Shown here: positions 27,470 through 39,938 of the stretch, in pieces
How the letters are laid out: every line of letters begins with the position of its first letter
How positions within the stretch are numbered: position 1 is the stretch's first letter
Assembly: GCF_036711975.1 (NCBI RefSeq)
Contig: NC_091971.1
Coordinates: 7,757,501-7,821,500, forward strand
DNA length: 64,000 bases
Reading direction: 5' to 3'
Source: Onthophagus taurus
Lineage: Eukaryota > Arthropoda > Insecta > Coleoptera > Scarabaeidae
Notes under the pieces: model-generated
Told to the model about the DNA's origin: nothing
Database searches by the model: none
Seen by the model: the letters and a program-made list of their open reading frames with translations, nothing else
Position numbers and translations under genes: made by a program

Positions 27470-30400
27470 ATGCACCAAGAAACGTTACAGCTAATACACA
27501 TACTCGAGAAGACCGTTTCGTCAGGTAAGCGGTGAAATTTTGATAAATTAAAATGTCATAGGTTGCCATTATTCTACTTGCACGTTGTCCAGCTATATTT
27601 TCGATTCAATTCTAATCGTTTGAGTAAAGTTAGAATAAGAATTTCGCTTTAATAGTACGTAATACAAAGTTCCTTTTAATACCGTTTAAAAAATCTGATT
27701 TATTTTTTCATTAAATTACAATTATTATTAACCTTAAATTTAATTTGTTATCTTTGTATGTTGATACTCTATACTTGTTATTGATATGGTTCTGATTGTT
27801 TAATATTTTTAGACAAAAATGAATTGGAACAGGCGTCTAATTTCCTGGAACAGGCAGCGGCAACAAATCTCGCGGAATTTATCAAAACTTTGTCAGACAT
27901 CCTTAGACATGGTGGGAATAGCCCGGTGGCTCGAATGGCAGCCGGTTTACAACTCAAAAATCGGCTCACCTCCAAGGATCAAAACCTCAAATCTGCCTAT
28001 CAACAACGTTGGCTTGAAATGCCCCAAGAAACTCGAGGCTATGTTAAAAAAAATGTAAGTCCCATTAAATAATAATTAAATTAAACACAATTTAATTATT
28101 GTATTTAGATTGTAGGAGCTTTAGGAACAGAAACAAGTAGACCATCATCTGCCGCTCAATGTGTAGCCTACGTAGCTGTAACTGAGCTACCCCAAGGACA
28201 ATGGCCAACATTAATAACCACCCTAGTGAACAACGTGATAGCAGCGAATGTGACCGAAATGCAAAAAGAGGCTACACTAGAAGCAATCGGATACATTTGT
28301 CAAGAAATCGATTCGGAAGCGTTAGTGTCTCAATCGAACGAAATTTTAACCGCCATCATACACGGAATGCGTAGCTCGGAACCTAGCAATCACGTTCGAT
28401 TGGCCGCCACACAAGCCCTTTTAAATTCACTCGAGTTCACAAAAAACAATTTCGATCGAGAGGCGGAGAGAAATTTTATTATGGAAGTGGTTTGCGAGGC
28501 GACGCAATCCCAAGATACCCAAATTAAAGTCGTCGCTTTACAATGTTTGGTGAAGATTCTCACTTTGTATTATCAGTATATGGAACCTTACATGGCGCGC
28601 GCTCTTTTCCCGATCACTCTTGAGGCGATGAAATCTGAAAATGACGCCGTTGCACTTCAAGGCATTGAATTTTGGTCTAACGTCAGCGATGAAGAAGTCG
28701 ATTTGGCTATTGAAGACACTGAAGCCGCTGAAGCAGGACGACCGCCTACAAGAGTATCTAGGCATTATGCCAAAGGAGCCTTGCAATATATTGTACCAAT
28801 ATTGTTACAAAAACTAACCAAACAACAAGAGGTAATTATCATTAGGGTGTCCAATTTCCTTGACCAAAAATGTTTTTGGGAGTTGAGACTAAATTCTAAA
28901 TCCTGGTACTTAGGCCAAAGGTCTTGAAATTACCGAAAATAATCCCGAAATAAAAATACGTTTACAAAAAATTATATAAAAAGCATGGTTTTTGCAGGTT
29001 TTTCATCTTTGTCAGAAATATTTAGGATGTTAATCTTTCTCTTATCCATGGTTCAGCTAGGTAGTGACTCAAATCAATCATTCAGAGTTTCCCAAAAGTA
29101 ACAGATAAATTCATTAAAACAATTAAGAACAGTTTATGAAAAAATCGCTGAAACGGGTCTAAAGATTTACATTTTTTACAATTGTTTGGTATAGATTTTA
29201 AAATTTTCCACCATTTTTAAACGAGTAATGACGTCATCGATGTTTTTTTTAAACAGCAATGCTCCATTTCTATTATAGAATATGAAAGAAGACTTTTTTC
29301 TAAATCTGGTACAGTCAATATTAATATTGGTTACATAAGAAAATTTTCGAGATAAATTATCTTAAAGTTTCATGATTTTCCATTCATTTGAGATAGAAAA
29401 ATAGCAGTAGCTATGCGTAACCATGGCAACCAATTGTTTCAGATATCAAAAATTAATCATTGTCTTAGGTCCACTTTTGCTACCTCTTGATAAATTTATC
29501 CAATTTATAAATTGGCGCTCTTAGCCAATGAGAGGTGGAATCAAGAGGTGGTAAAAGTGGGCCTTAATAAAATATCTAAACCAACAGGTTGCCATGGTTA
29601 CGCATGGCTACTACTATTTTTCTACCTCACTTGAAACTTTAAGGCAATTTTTCCCGAAAATTTTCTTATGTAACTAATATTAATTTTGGCTAACCAAATT
29701 CGAAGAAAAATCCTCTTTCATATTCCGTAATAAATGGCGGAGCGTGATGTCATAACTTGTTTAAAAATGGCGGAAAAAATTTAAAAACTACTATACAAAA
29801 AAGTTTTAATCCTTAGACCCCTCAGCGATTTTTCTATAAACCGTTTTTAATTGTTTTAACGAATTTATCCGTTACTTTTGGGAAGCAGTCTATATTGATA
29901 TCTATTTAAAGGTTTTTTATTTGATTTCAAACCATTTGTAGTATAAATAATACAGTGTGTTAATTAATTATTGTACCTGACGAAGTATGCAACCAATATC
30001 ACAGTATTGGTATGACAGTACGCAAATCGCGTATTCTGCGATTTGTACTGTGATATTGGTTGCATACTTGTAATGATGACTTCCGGCACGATAATTAATT
30101 AACACTGTATATGAGTATATGCTACTCATTCAAAACCACCGTCTTCAGTATTGTCACTATTATAGGCGTCCTCACTACTACTTGTACTGCGATCAGTTTC
30201 ATTGTTTCGGTTTGATAATTTTTGTTCATTTTTAGAATAAATGACGGCAATCACTACAAGTTGAATGCCATGAGCAAAGCATAATATTGCTGCAGTGACT
30301 GTATTAATTTTCCCAATTTCACTATTACACTGGCTCCATCTATGATCTATCTGTTGATATATAAAAATGTCGCCATATTAACATTGAATCAGCGTTGTTT

Positions 30401-32448
30401 TTTTTGTGTACCGTATAATTTACAGAACCAGAGCTCATTTTTTAATTTAAAACAGCTTATATGACAGCTTATACCTAAAAAAATTTCAACACAATGAATG
30501 AAAAGTTTTTATTTATAATACTTTCAAATTACCTGTATTCTTATTTAATTTTGACGATATTTGACGCGCACACAAAAACTACAGAACACAGCCGAGCACC
30601 GCCGGTATATAGCCAGTGATTCCCCTATCAATTTGGTTTTTTCACGAACTCTGAAAACTTTTAATTTTTTTCTTACTTTCGGGACTTTTAACATTCCGGG
30701 ACTTCTTAGTGGTTCGGGACTGGACATCCTAATTATCATTTTATAAATTTACTTCAAATTGAATCACCATTCTAACTTTAAAATTAATTTAGGTTGATGA
30801 TGAAGATGATTGGAACCCAAGTAAAGCCGCTGGCGTCTGCTTAATGTTATTAGCAACCTGTTGTGAAGACGAAATTGTACAACACGTCCTCCCATTTATT
30901 AAAGATAATATAAAATCAGATAATTGGCGATTCCGCGATGCTTCATTAATGGCTTTCGGATCGATTCTCGGCGGGTTAGAAAATTCCACCTTAAAACCGT
31001 TGGTAGAACAAGCCATGCCAACGCTTATTGAACTCATGTATGACAGTACCGTTATTGTTCGAGATACTGCCGCATGGACTTTTGGAAGGATTTGTGAAAT
31101 TATTCCGGAAGCTGCAATTAATGATGCATTTTTAAAACCTTTATTGGAGTGTTTGATAAACGGTTTAAAGGCGGAACCGAGAGTTACGGCGAATATCTGT
31201 TGGGCGTTTACCGGATTGGCAGAAGCGGCTTATGAAGCCGCCGAAACTGAAGACATGACGACTCCAGAAACGTATTGTCTATCGCAGTATTTTGAATTTA
31301 TCGTTCAAAGGTTATTGGAAACTACGGATAGGCCGGATGGGGCTCAAGCTAACTTAAGACCGGCCGCATATGAAGCTTTGATGGAAATGGTTAAGAATTC
31401 GCCGAAAGATTGCTACGTAACCGTGCAAAGAACAACTATGGTTATTTTAGAAAGGTTACAACAAGTTTTACAAATGGAAAATCACATAACCAGCCACAAC
31501 GATCGATCACAATTCCACGACCTTCAATCGCTTTTATGCGGAACTTTACAATCAGTTTTAAGAAAAGTAACACCTGAAGATGCTCCACATATCTCCGATG
31601 CAATCATGACGGCCATGTTGACAATGTTTAATTCGAACTCATGTAAAAGCGGCGGTGTTCAAGAGGACGCCCTAATGGCCGTTTCAACGTTAGTTGAAGT
31701 ATTAGGGGACGGATTCTTAAAATATATGGACGCTTTCAAACCATTTTTATATATCGGCTTAAAAAATCACCAAGAATATCAAGTTTGTATAACAGCTGTT
31801 GGATTAACGGGTGATATTTTTAGAGCGTTAAAAGTGAAAACGCTGCCGTATTGCGACGAGATTATGACACTTTTACTAGAAAATCTTAGCGATGACAGCG
31901 TTCATCGTAGCGTTAAACCACAAATTCTTTCAGTTTTTGGTGACATCGTTTTAAGCATCGGTTCGGAATTCAAAAAATACCTCAACGTCGTTCTGGCCAC
32001 TTTAATGCAAGCTTCTCAAGCGCAAGTTGATCGCGACGACTTCGACATGCTCGACTATTTGAACGAGTTGCGCGAAGGCGTTTTGGACGCTTACACGGGG
32101 ATTATTCAAGGTTTGAAAGGTGACGGACCGACGCCTCATCCAGATGTGATGCTGTTAGAACCGCACATTACGTTTATTGTGCAGTTTATAACAGTAGTCG
32201 CTCAAGATAACGAGAATTCCGATGCGGTGATTGCACTTACGGCCGGATTAGTCGGGGATTTGTGTGCGTCATTTGGAGCTCATATGTTGGAGCTGCTCGA
32301 TAATGATGTTATTAATGAAATGTTGACGAAGGGTAGGCGTAGCAGAACCACACGTACGAAAACTTTATCTACATGGGCTACTAAAGAATTGAGAAAATTA
32401 AAGAATAATCAAACAAGTCAGGTTAATTCAGCTGCAGCTAGTTGGTGA
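27470..32448 (+). CDS. Fs(2)Ket (KPNB1 orthologue): Importin subunit beta-1
   Basis: Nuclear import receptor that binds importin alpha or cargo, docks at FG nucleoporins and releases cargo on RanGTP. Four coding exons fit GT-AG borders: 27,470-27,524, 27,813-28,054, 28,109-28,831 and 30,793-32,448, giving about 891 residues against 876 in human. The start [16 protein letters not shown] corresponds to the human N-terminus. Conserved blocks in order include [31 protein letters not shown] [39 protein letters not shown], then the acidic DDEDDWNP that binds RanGTP/importin alpha in known homologues, [11 protein letters not shown], the [18 protein letters not shown] repeat, [16 protein letters not shown] and [12 protein letters not shown] at the end. 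The protein is a chain of HEAT repeats throughout. The 1,961-bp third intron carries a large palindrome and a MITE; the other two are 288 and 54 bp. The gene looks intact. A polyadenylation signal follows at 32,556. Confidence 0.97.
29092..29891. repeat. About 800-bp imperfect palindrome (fold-back element) in importin intron
   Basis: The left arm begins CCCAAAAGTAACAGATAAAT and the right arm ends in its near complement, ATTTATCCGTTACTTTTGGG. Roughly 400 bp on each side match in reverse complement by eye at about four positions in five, through blocks such as GCGTAACCATGGCAACC, TTACATAAGAAAATTTTC and CATTTTTAAAC. The centre lies near 29,500-29,540. No open frame codes for a transposase. It resembles a fold-back or MITE-type element. 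Transcription with the importin pre-mRNA would allow a long hairpin. Confidence 0.85.
29953..30107. mobile_element. 155-bp Tc1/mariner-type MITE with TA target duplication
   Basis: The element begins CAGTGTGTTAATTAATTAT and ends ATAATTAATTAACACTG, and TA flanks both ends. Internally GTATGCAACCAATATCACAGT pairs with the reverse complement ACTGTGATATTGGTTGCATAC, so nearly the whole sequence can fold into one hairpin. No coding capacity. TA duplication and this size point to a Tc1/mariner-derived MITE. Confidence 0.85.
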
Positions 32449-33326
32449 GTTATTTTTTTTTATAAGTTTTTAGTGAATTCTGAGAATGTTTTAATTAGTT
32501 AGCATTAATTCATCATCTTAATCACAAATAACAAAAATTAATTGGTTCATATGGAAATAAAGTACATTATTTGCTATTTTAGTCGAATCAACATATTCAA
32601 TTAATGGCTCTTCTGGAATTACTGCGTCATCTATAACTTGGCTTTGAAAATAAATAGCTTTAATTTAATATATTACTATTTTGGTAAAAAATGAATGCCA
32701 TTGAATAAGGATTTATCCATTGATTTAGCAACGTCTGTTAAGCAGCGTTATTTTTTATTAATATTAATTTATAAAATAAGTGAAAATTACAATATTCTTG
32801 TAAAAATTATTTTTATTTATTCCTACTCTAATACATGAGTACTCTTCCTGTTCTATAAACAAATTCTTCTTCATTTGCTACTGCTTTGGAAGGTAGTAAC
32901 CCTTTATTGAGGAAAGTATTAGTTGACTCAGAAAGCCAATTGTCGAGTTCGTTGTGTTTATGATATCATTTAGAAACGACCTCACATATGATAATATATC
33001 TTTTTTGATTCTGGTCATTTCAATTTGATTAGGTGGTCCTCCAAATTTGTTACAACATTTTTTAGATTCTTTGATATTCGCAAGATTATTAACTTGTTTA
33101 TAATTCATATTAACTAGTAATCAAGAAACATAGAGTTACGATTTTTTGTCAGAATAACAGACCAAATGTATGTAGTTTGAAAATGATATTAACTCAATAT
33201 TGGGTAAAATTGGAATTCATACGACTGTTTAACTCTCTGCTATAGATATGTGTTTGTCGTTCTTAACATTATTAATTAAGATTTTTATCTTGTTGTTCCA
33301 ATCTGACGTTTGAATTGAATTTCAGA
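32446..33326 (+). other. Possible 3' UTR intron at the importin stop codon
   Basis: The stop TGA at 32,446-32,448 overlaps a strong splice donor, TTG|GTGAGT, with the cut after 32,444. A plausible acceptor, TTGAATTTCAG, ends at 33,325. Splicing would join AGTTG to A and give AGT TGA, again a stop, one residue earlier. This would produce two forms ending in AAASW or AAAS with different 3' UTRs. It is inferred from splice consensus only. Confidence 0.35.
32556..32561 (+). promoter_or_regulatory. Polyadenylation signal of importin beta
   Basis: AATAAA lies about 108 bp after the importin stop codon in AT-rich 3' sequence. Confidence 0.6.
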
Positions 33327-36300
33327 TTTACTTTGGGTAGTTGTGTTAGAGGAGGAAGCAACGAGAAGGTTTGGTCTACGGCATCAATTATGGATTCACA
33401 TTAAACTTATGAAGTATAAAGAAAAAAAATATATAAAAACATCTTTAATTAATTTTCAGTTCTCAAAAGAATATAAATCGGTTCGTCGAAAAAGTTTTTT
33501 GCCGTATCACTCTTTATCAATTGAACCGAAACTGAATCAAGAAAAAAATAAAATAAATAAGGTTTCGGTTGGTTGATTGGGCGTGTTCTTGAAACAAAAA
33601 TCCCCGCCGATTTTTACGTGTAGTTGACAGACGACATGGTACCGTCCCCATCCAATTCTTTCGAAAAAAAAAAATTATTAAAATGAATTTTTGAAAACCA
33701 CCGGGGTGCCGCGCGTGTATGTGTGAAACTGTTGTAGACTATGATGAACCACGAAAGTTTGAACGAGTCCGTGAATGTTGTTACCATATTTAGCTGCTGT
33801 GCGTTGTTGAAAAAAAAATAAGTGCCGTGAATAAAATGTGTTGTAAAAGAATTTAAAAAAATAATGCAAGGGTAGAGTACGTCGTTTGTTGCTCAAGACT
33901 GAAAAAGAAGAAGTAAAAGGAGAAGCAAAAGAAGAGTGGTGATAATTGTATAATTCCTCTCTCTCTCTCTTGTATCGTAATCACACATCAATAATCCTAT
34001 GTTGGTTCTCATTACTTTTTTTTTAATAACTGTAATTTTAATTCGAAATAAAAAGGAGCATTTTTCACCTGTTTACATATCGAATTTACGAAATAAGTAG
34101 GTTTAAATATTTTTTACATGGGTATTTTTCAACTTTTGATGATAAAATTATCTTCTTTTTTTTACTTTATAAAATAAACAGTGCATGTTAAAACGAAAAT
34201 TATTAAATATTTTATTTATTCTTTCAACCAAATTAATTCTTATTCTGTTTAAACATGCACTAAAAAAATTTTACTGCACACAACCCTACCGTTTTCATAA
34301 AAGTAAAAAATAAAATAAAAATTCAAATGGTTAAATGAATAAAAAATAAAACAAAATTATTCTTGTAATTAAAAACCATTCATACTCAGGAAATTTTAAG
34401 AATAATAAAACTTTTTGAATGATGATATTTTTTATGAAGGTTTTGTGGGGCCCTGTTTGTGCCTTGCGTGATTGATATGATATGATATGTTGTGTGCTAA
34501 GACCAGACTGTCGTTTGATGTTTCTCCGTGCGTTATTATCATCTCCTGTTTCGATAAAATCAGTCTGGTTTCAGGGTACTTTAGTCTTAAACCACGATAC
34601 ATAATAATAAGATCGATAAATTAAAAACTTCCAAATCTGTCTTCTTTATAATCTTTCTTAAATTTAAGCTCCTTGTATTAATGCTTAATTTTTTTTTAAA
34701 TTTTTTTTACTTTATTCCATCTTATGTTATGTACCGTGGTATAACTTTATTAAAGTAAAATCAATCTGTGATTTGGGAATGCTTCAAATAGATGCCAAAA
34801 CGTAAATTAATCTCGAGACATTATCAAAGATTAATGAACAAAAATGTTGACGAAGGAATTCCATTAGTAATTACGAAGCCTGAAGCCTTCCCAATCTTAT
34901 AAAAACAAAAGAAATAATTATAATTCTTAAATTATAATTATCCGATTCCTGTATGTGTGATATTTCAAAACGTAGGTTGCGCAAAATGACGAGTTTCCTT
35001 TCCTATATATTTTTTTTTAATTATAATTAAGATGTAAAACGTTCATTTTGCGCGGCTTATGCGTGAATCTTAGGGCTGTATGAATTTATTGTATTAATGT
35101 AAGATTGTTGTAAGAATGAATTCGGGTGATAGTAGAATTTTTTGTATGTTAACGTGCGAGTCGTTTAGCTATAGTGTAATAATATAATATAGGCCTAAAT
35201 TCTATTTTTTATAATTATTTATCTCGTTTACAAACTGTTCCAAAATGAAAAGAAAAAAATGTCCAGGTTATTTAAAAAGGATTGAAGGATTGGGCCGCTG
35301 TTTTATAATATTCCTAATTCGTGGACATAATTCAGTTTTCGATCATTTAAACCATCAAGAAATAGAAATAATTAATTAAAACTTGATGATTTAAATATCC
35401 AGAACCTCTTTATGTTTATTCGTTTATTGTTATCGCCTCTTTATAATAATATACCAAAGTGCAGAGCTCAAAGTTATCTGATCAAAAAAAATTAAAATGA
35501 AATTGTGTAATAGATTTCGAATGATGAAGTTATGATAAGTATAATGTTTCTATGTTTGCGCGATTGTCTAAGGTGTGCCATTGGATTGTTTGTTAAATAA
35601 TAGTGAAGAACACCCCCCAAAATACGAAATAAACCGATGTTTCGCAATGTTGACAATGTTTACAAGTGCGGTAAGACTGATGTAACGAAAACTAAGAAAA
35701 AAAAATAGTATAAGCCTCTTATTAATCGTTCTATTATTATCTAATATTATTATTATAAAAAAACACGTGTGCTCAATGCTGTGTGTAAGTTATAATAGTT
35801 GATCGACTGTGGTCATTCCGAAAAAATTTATTGTTAAACATCGGTCACTCTCAACAACAACACAAAAAACATTAAAACGAAAAAAATTAAAAAAAAATAA
35901 AGCGGAAACTAAACGAAAAATATCTCTTAAATGTTACCATGTCTAGGTGCCTATGACCCCCTTTTTGAAGAATTTCAATGTTAATTCATTTTTTAGCACA
36001 TCAATTATTATACTATATCAAAGTGTAACTTTAAGTTTATCCATTCTGATGATGATTTATTATTGTAATAATATAATAACGAAAGATTAAACCTTTACTT
36101 TTTTAAATTTCTCTTTTGGGATTAAAACTTGATCATTATTACTTTTTTTGTAGATGAATTCATCAAATAAATTCTTCATTTAATATATATTTAAATCTTT
36201 TATTTCAGACTTATTTATTTAATACATTTAAGTGTATCCAACCCAACCTTATCTCCTTCATAAAATAGGAATCAGAGAGTACATTAGAAAAAGAAATGGG

Positions 36301-36440
36301 AAGAACATTTTAAGAAATTATTGACTGAGAAGACAGGAATTATGGACAAGATAGAATTATTGGATTAATGGAAAATGAGTCTGGACCCAAATGGATTTTA
36401 GTAAGCTCTTTGGAGCTAAATTAATATTTTTTTTGTAATA
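32580..36440. other. Gene-free AT-rich stretch, possible long 3' UTR
   Basis: No coding gene is supported. The DNA is very AT-rich with long A and T runs and a CT run at 33,957-33,971. If the 3' UTR intron at the importin stop is used, part of this stretch (from 33,326) could be an extended importin 3' UTR. The open frames at 32,878-33,108, 33,343-33,576 and 33,678-33,896 show no known motif. Confidence 0.4.
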
Positions 36441-36454
36441 ACAGTTCATTGTCA

Positions 36455-36805
36455 ATAGCAGGAATAAGTATTCCTTTGCAAGGAGTATTTAGTCTTCTAC
36501 TAGCAGTATCTAGTTCTCTGCCAATAATATTTAATCTTCTCAAACAGGATCTAGTCTTCTATTAGCAGTGTCCAGTTTTCCATTAATAAAACTCCCTCCA
36601 TTAAGAGTCTAGTTTTCTGCCAACAATAACAAGTGAGCAATATTTAATCTTTTCAAACAGGATCTATTCATCTATTAGCAGTATTTAGTCTTCCATTGGC
36701 AATCTTTAATGTTCTGACAGCAGTGTGTAGTCTTCTACAAGTAATATCTAATCTTATGCCATCAGAATCTAGTCTTTTATTGGCAGTATCCAGTTTTCCA
36801 TTTGA
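36455..36805 (-). repeat. 21-bp dispersed minisatellite, tract 4 (reverse orientation)
   Basis: About 16 degenerate units close to AGTCTTCTATTAGCAGTATCT, which is the reverse complement of the unit in tracts 1-3. It lies about 400 bp upstream of the SLC22-like transporter gene. Confidence 0.85.
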
Positions 36806-37199
36806 GAACTGTACCCAAGACTCAGTTACTCCTTCGTTTGAGTCCGAATCGTTTTGCGATCGTGCTGCATGGAATGCAAGAATGGATATGACAATGGAAA
36901 TATTCATAACCTTTCCAAAATGGACTCAATGCAAAAAGATAAATTTCTATTTACTTAACACATTGACTGTATTTCATGAAATCGCTTAATAACTATGTTA
37001 AAAAATATTTTCATCGATTGAGTTATTTATCTAATCTAAAATAAAGGTTCTTGAAAAAATTATAATTAAAAATGGGCTAAAAAGTTGGTCACTGGAGTAG
37101 TCGTGTGAAAAAACCTGTAGATAATCCCATTACTAACTCGAGCTTACGTACGGCTTCTTAATTTAATGTGATATAGAATCAAGCCTTTCATTTGTGAAA

Positions 37200-39293
37200 A
37201 TGGAGTCTGATGAAAGAGACAAGGTACATAATCTATAAAAGTACTTTTAACAAAAATTCACACTGTCGTTTTTTTGTAGGAATGTTTAGATTTAGATGAC
37301 CTTTTACCTGAAGTTGGGGAATTCGGAAAATATCAGAAAATCATGTTGTGGTTGGTTTGTTTACCGGCGTGTTTTCCGTGCGGATTCGGCGCTTTTAATC
37401 AACTTTTCATGTCTGAAATTCCGGATCATTGGTGTTACGTTCCAGAGTTACAAAATTTCACTGTTCAAGAACGGATTTATTTGGCAATACCAAAAACGAA
37501 TCAATCTCACAGTAAATGTCAAAAGTATTTAGTTGATTGGAATGAAATTTTAGATGGTTTTGAAGACGTTTTTAGTATCCCTATTAATGAAAGTTGGGAA
37601 ATTGGAAATTGTAATTCCGGGTGGGAATATAATAAAACAGAGGTTTCTTCTAGCATAGTAATAGATGTAAGTTTTTTTAACACAATTTTTTGATGGGTAA
37701 TTTGTATTCTTTTTAGTTTGATCTTGTTTGTGATAAAGATATTTATCCAACTTTGGGATTGGTTGCGTTAAATTTGGGGGGGCCTTTAGGAGTTTATTGT
37801 TTCGGAATCTTAAACGATCGAATCGGAAGAAAGAAATCATTCTTTTTATGTTTAACAACTTTAATTTTTGGTGGCATTTTAACAGCCACGGCACAAAACT
37901 TTTGGTGGTGGGCGGGAAGCCGAGTTATTGTTGGCCTCACAATCCCGGCCATTTATCAAATACCATTTATAATATGTAAATTTAATCATACTTAGAAGAT
38001 CGTTAATTTTTCTTTTCATTTTTTAGCTTTAGAATTAGTTGGTCCTAATTATCGCTCTTTCGTCACAGTTTTAACTTGCATGTTTTACACGTTTGGATTA
38101 ATGCTACTTTCGGGGGTAACTTATTTAATAAGAGATTGGGTCCAACTTGCTTATACAACAACTATACCGTTCTTTTTGTACTATATTTATTGGTTTTTCT
38201 TGCCGGAAAGTCCTCGTTGGTTGCTGGCTAGAGGAAAATTCGTTGAAGCGTCAAATATTTTACAAACATTAGCAAGAGTTAACAATAAAGATTTACCTGA
38301 AAGTTTTACTTACAAATTAAAACAAAGAATTTCAAGAGCTAATGCAAGCGAAGAATCTCTCTACACTAAACAACCTAATATTCAATCTTTGTGTGGAACT
38401 CCGAATATGAGACTAAAAACGTGTTTGATTACTCTAAATTGGTTTGCTAATGAAACTGTTTATGTTGGGTTAAGCTATTATGGACCATCACTTGGAGATA
38501 ATCAGTATTTAAGTTTTTTGTTGTCTTGCGTTGTTGAAATTCCGAGTTATTTCGCTTGTTGGATCATTATGGATCGATGGGGGAGAAGATGGCCTCTTTG
38601 TCTCTGCATGATTATAAGCGGAGTTAGTTGTATTGCTACAGTTTTAATACCACCGGAAGATCATGTAACAACTTTAGTATTATTTTTAATTTCAAAATCA
38701 GCAATTTCAGCATCGTTCCTTATCATTTATCCTTTCGCTGGGGAATTATATCCCACTCAATTAAGAGGAATTGGAATAGGAACTTCCGCTTATATTGGAG
38801 GTTTAGGTTTGATTGTAATCCCATTCATAACATATTTAGTAAGAAAATTTAATGGTGAAGTTTTTTCCTGCAACAAAGCTTTTCTAGGGATCTGAAATGT
38901 TAATTTTGCCGTTAATAATCATGGGAATTTTATCGGTTATTGGAGGATTATCAGGGTTACGGCTCCCAGAAACTCTTCATTATAAACTTCCTCAAACTGC
39001 TGAAGAAGGAGAAGAGTTTGGAAAAGATTTTACAGTTGAAGATTGTTGTAGATGCATTCCTTTGAGGTAATAATTTATTGTAATATAATAATTAGTGTAT
39101 AATAACTTTTATGTTTAGACCAGAATATCCAAAATCTTGTTCCTATGAAGCTTTAGAATTACATACTTTAAAAGAAGATGATGAAACGGATCTAGTTAGG
39201 AAAGTTTCTATAAAAAGATTGGCTCGACAAAGCAGTGTTATGGACACCCCAAAAGATGTTGATGGTACAATGAAAATGACTTATTGGTTTTAA
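37200..39293 (+). CDS. SLC22-type organic cation / carcinine transporter-like MFS carrier
   Basis: Plasma-membrane carrier of the major facilitator superfamily. Six exons join in frame: 37,200-37,223, 37,280-37,666, 37,717-37,975, 38,027-38,838, 38,888-39,066 and 39,119-39,293, about 611 residues. TM1 (KIMLWLVCLPACFPCGFGAF) is followed by a large loop with sequons NFT, NQS, NES and NKT, as in SLC22 proteins. The MFS motif GILNDRIGRKKS is near residue 167, LPESPRW near 282 and the LYPTQLRGIGIG motif follows TM10-11. LPETLHHKLP-like LPETLHYKLPQT and a long cytoplasmic tail close the protein. LLPEVGEFGKYQK and IPDHWCYVPEL near the start resemble Drosophila carcinine (CarT) and beta-alanine transporters, which recycle histamine metabolites in photoreceptors. 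The substrate is inferred. The first exon (8 codons) is the least sure part. Confidence 0.9.
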
Positions 39294-39311
39294 TTTAATT
39301 ATAAATTTAAA

Positions 39312-39317
39312 AATAAA
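39312..39317 (+). promoter_or_regulatory. Polyadenylation signal of the SLC22-like gene
   Basis: AATAAA lies about 20 bp after the transporter stop and is followed by two more overlapping copies (AATAAATAAATAA). About 600 bp then separate it from the AMBRA1 start codon. Confidence 0.6.
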
Positions 39318-39938
39318 TAAATAATCGTTAACAGGTTTATTCAATTTTAACCCCATCTATAAGTCAATTGTCAAAGTTTGTGCAATTTTGTTAAATTAAA
39401 ACTAAAAATTTATTATTACCGGGTTATTTCGTCTATTTTCCTGGTTCATTTCTAAAATGCATTTTATTAAATGTTAATATAGTGTTATTAATTAATTAAA
39501 ATTTTTATTTCCGGCATTATAGTTTCAATTAATAATGACCAACTTAAAATGATAAAAATGCATTGGTACTCCTGAAATTAATCAGCTGTCAAATAGAATG
39601 TGTTACGTCAGTGAAAAAATTTTGTTTATCCATCTCTCGTACATTCTATTTACAAATAAATGCTAATCAGTCAAATAGCGTGGTGTTTTTCTACTTATTT
39701 CTCTACGGATATGTAAAATCAGGTTAGGAATCGGCTTCTTAAAGCAAAGAGATCTCTATTTGACCTCTGCCCGACCCTGTTCCTCAACTATTGTTTACAA
39801 TTTTATAAACGTACAATGCTATCATTAGTAAAGTGATACATGCACTAGAAATGCGGCGCAATTAAAAGAATACTAAACACGATTAAATGTTTCTAGTTCA
39901 AAAATAACGTTAAAAACGCCTCATTCGGCGTTAAAACC

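Larger units (their letters stand above)
28835..30745. repeat. Weak terminal inverted repeat pair bracketing intron insertions
   Basis: Just inside the importin intron, TAATTATCATTAGGGTGTCC at 28,833 is matched in reverse complement by GGACATCCTAATTATCATTT near 30,721-30,740. The arms agree over roughly 20 bp and then only loosely. An element with these ends would span nearly the whole intron and contain the palindrome and MITE inside it. This is tentative. Confidence 0.35.
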
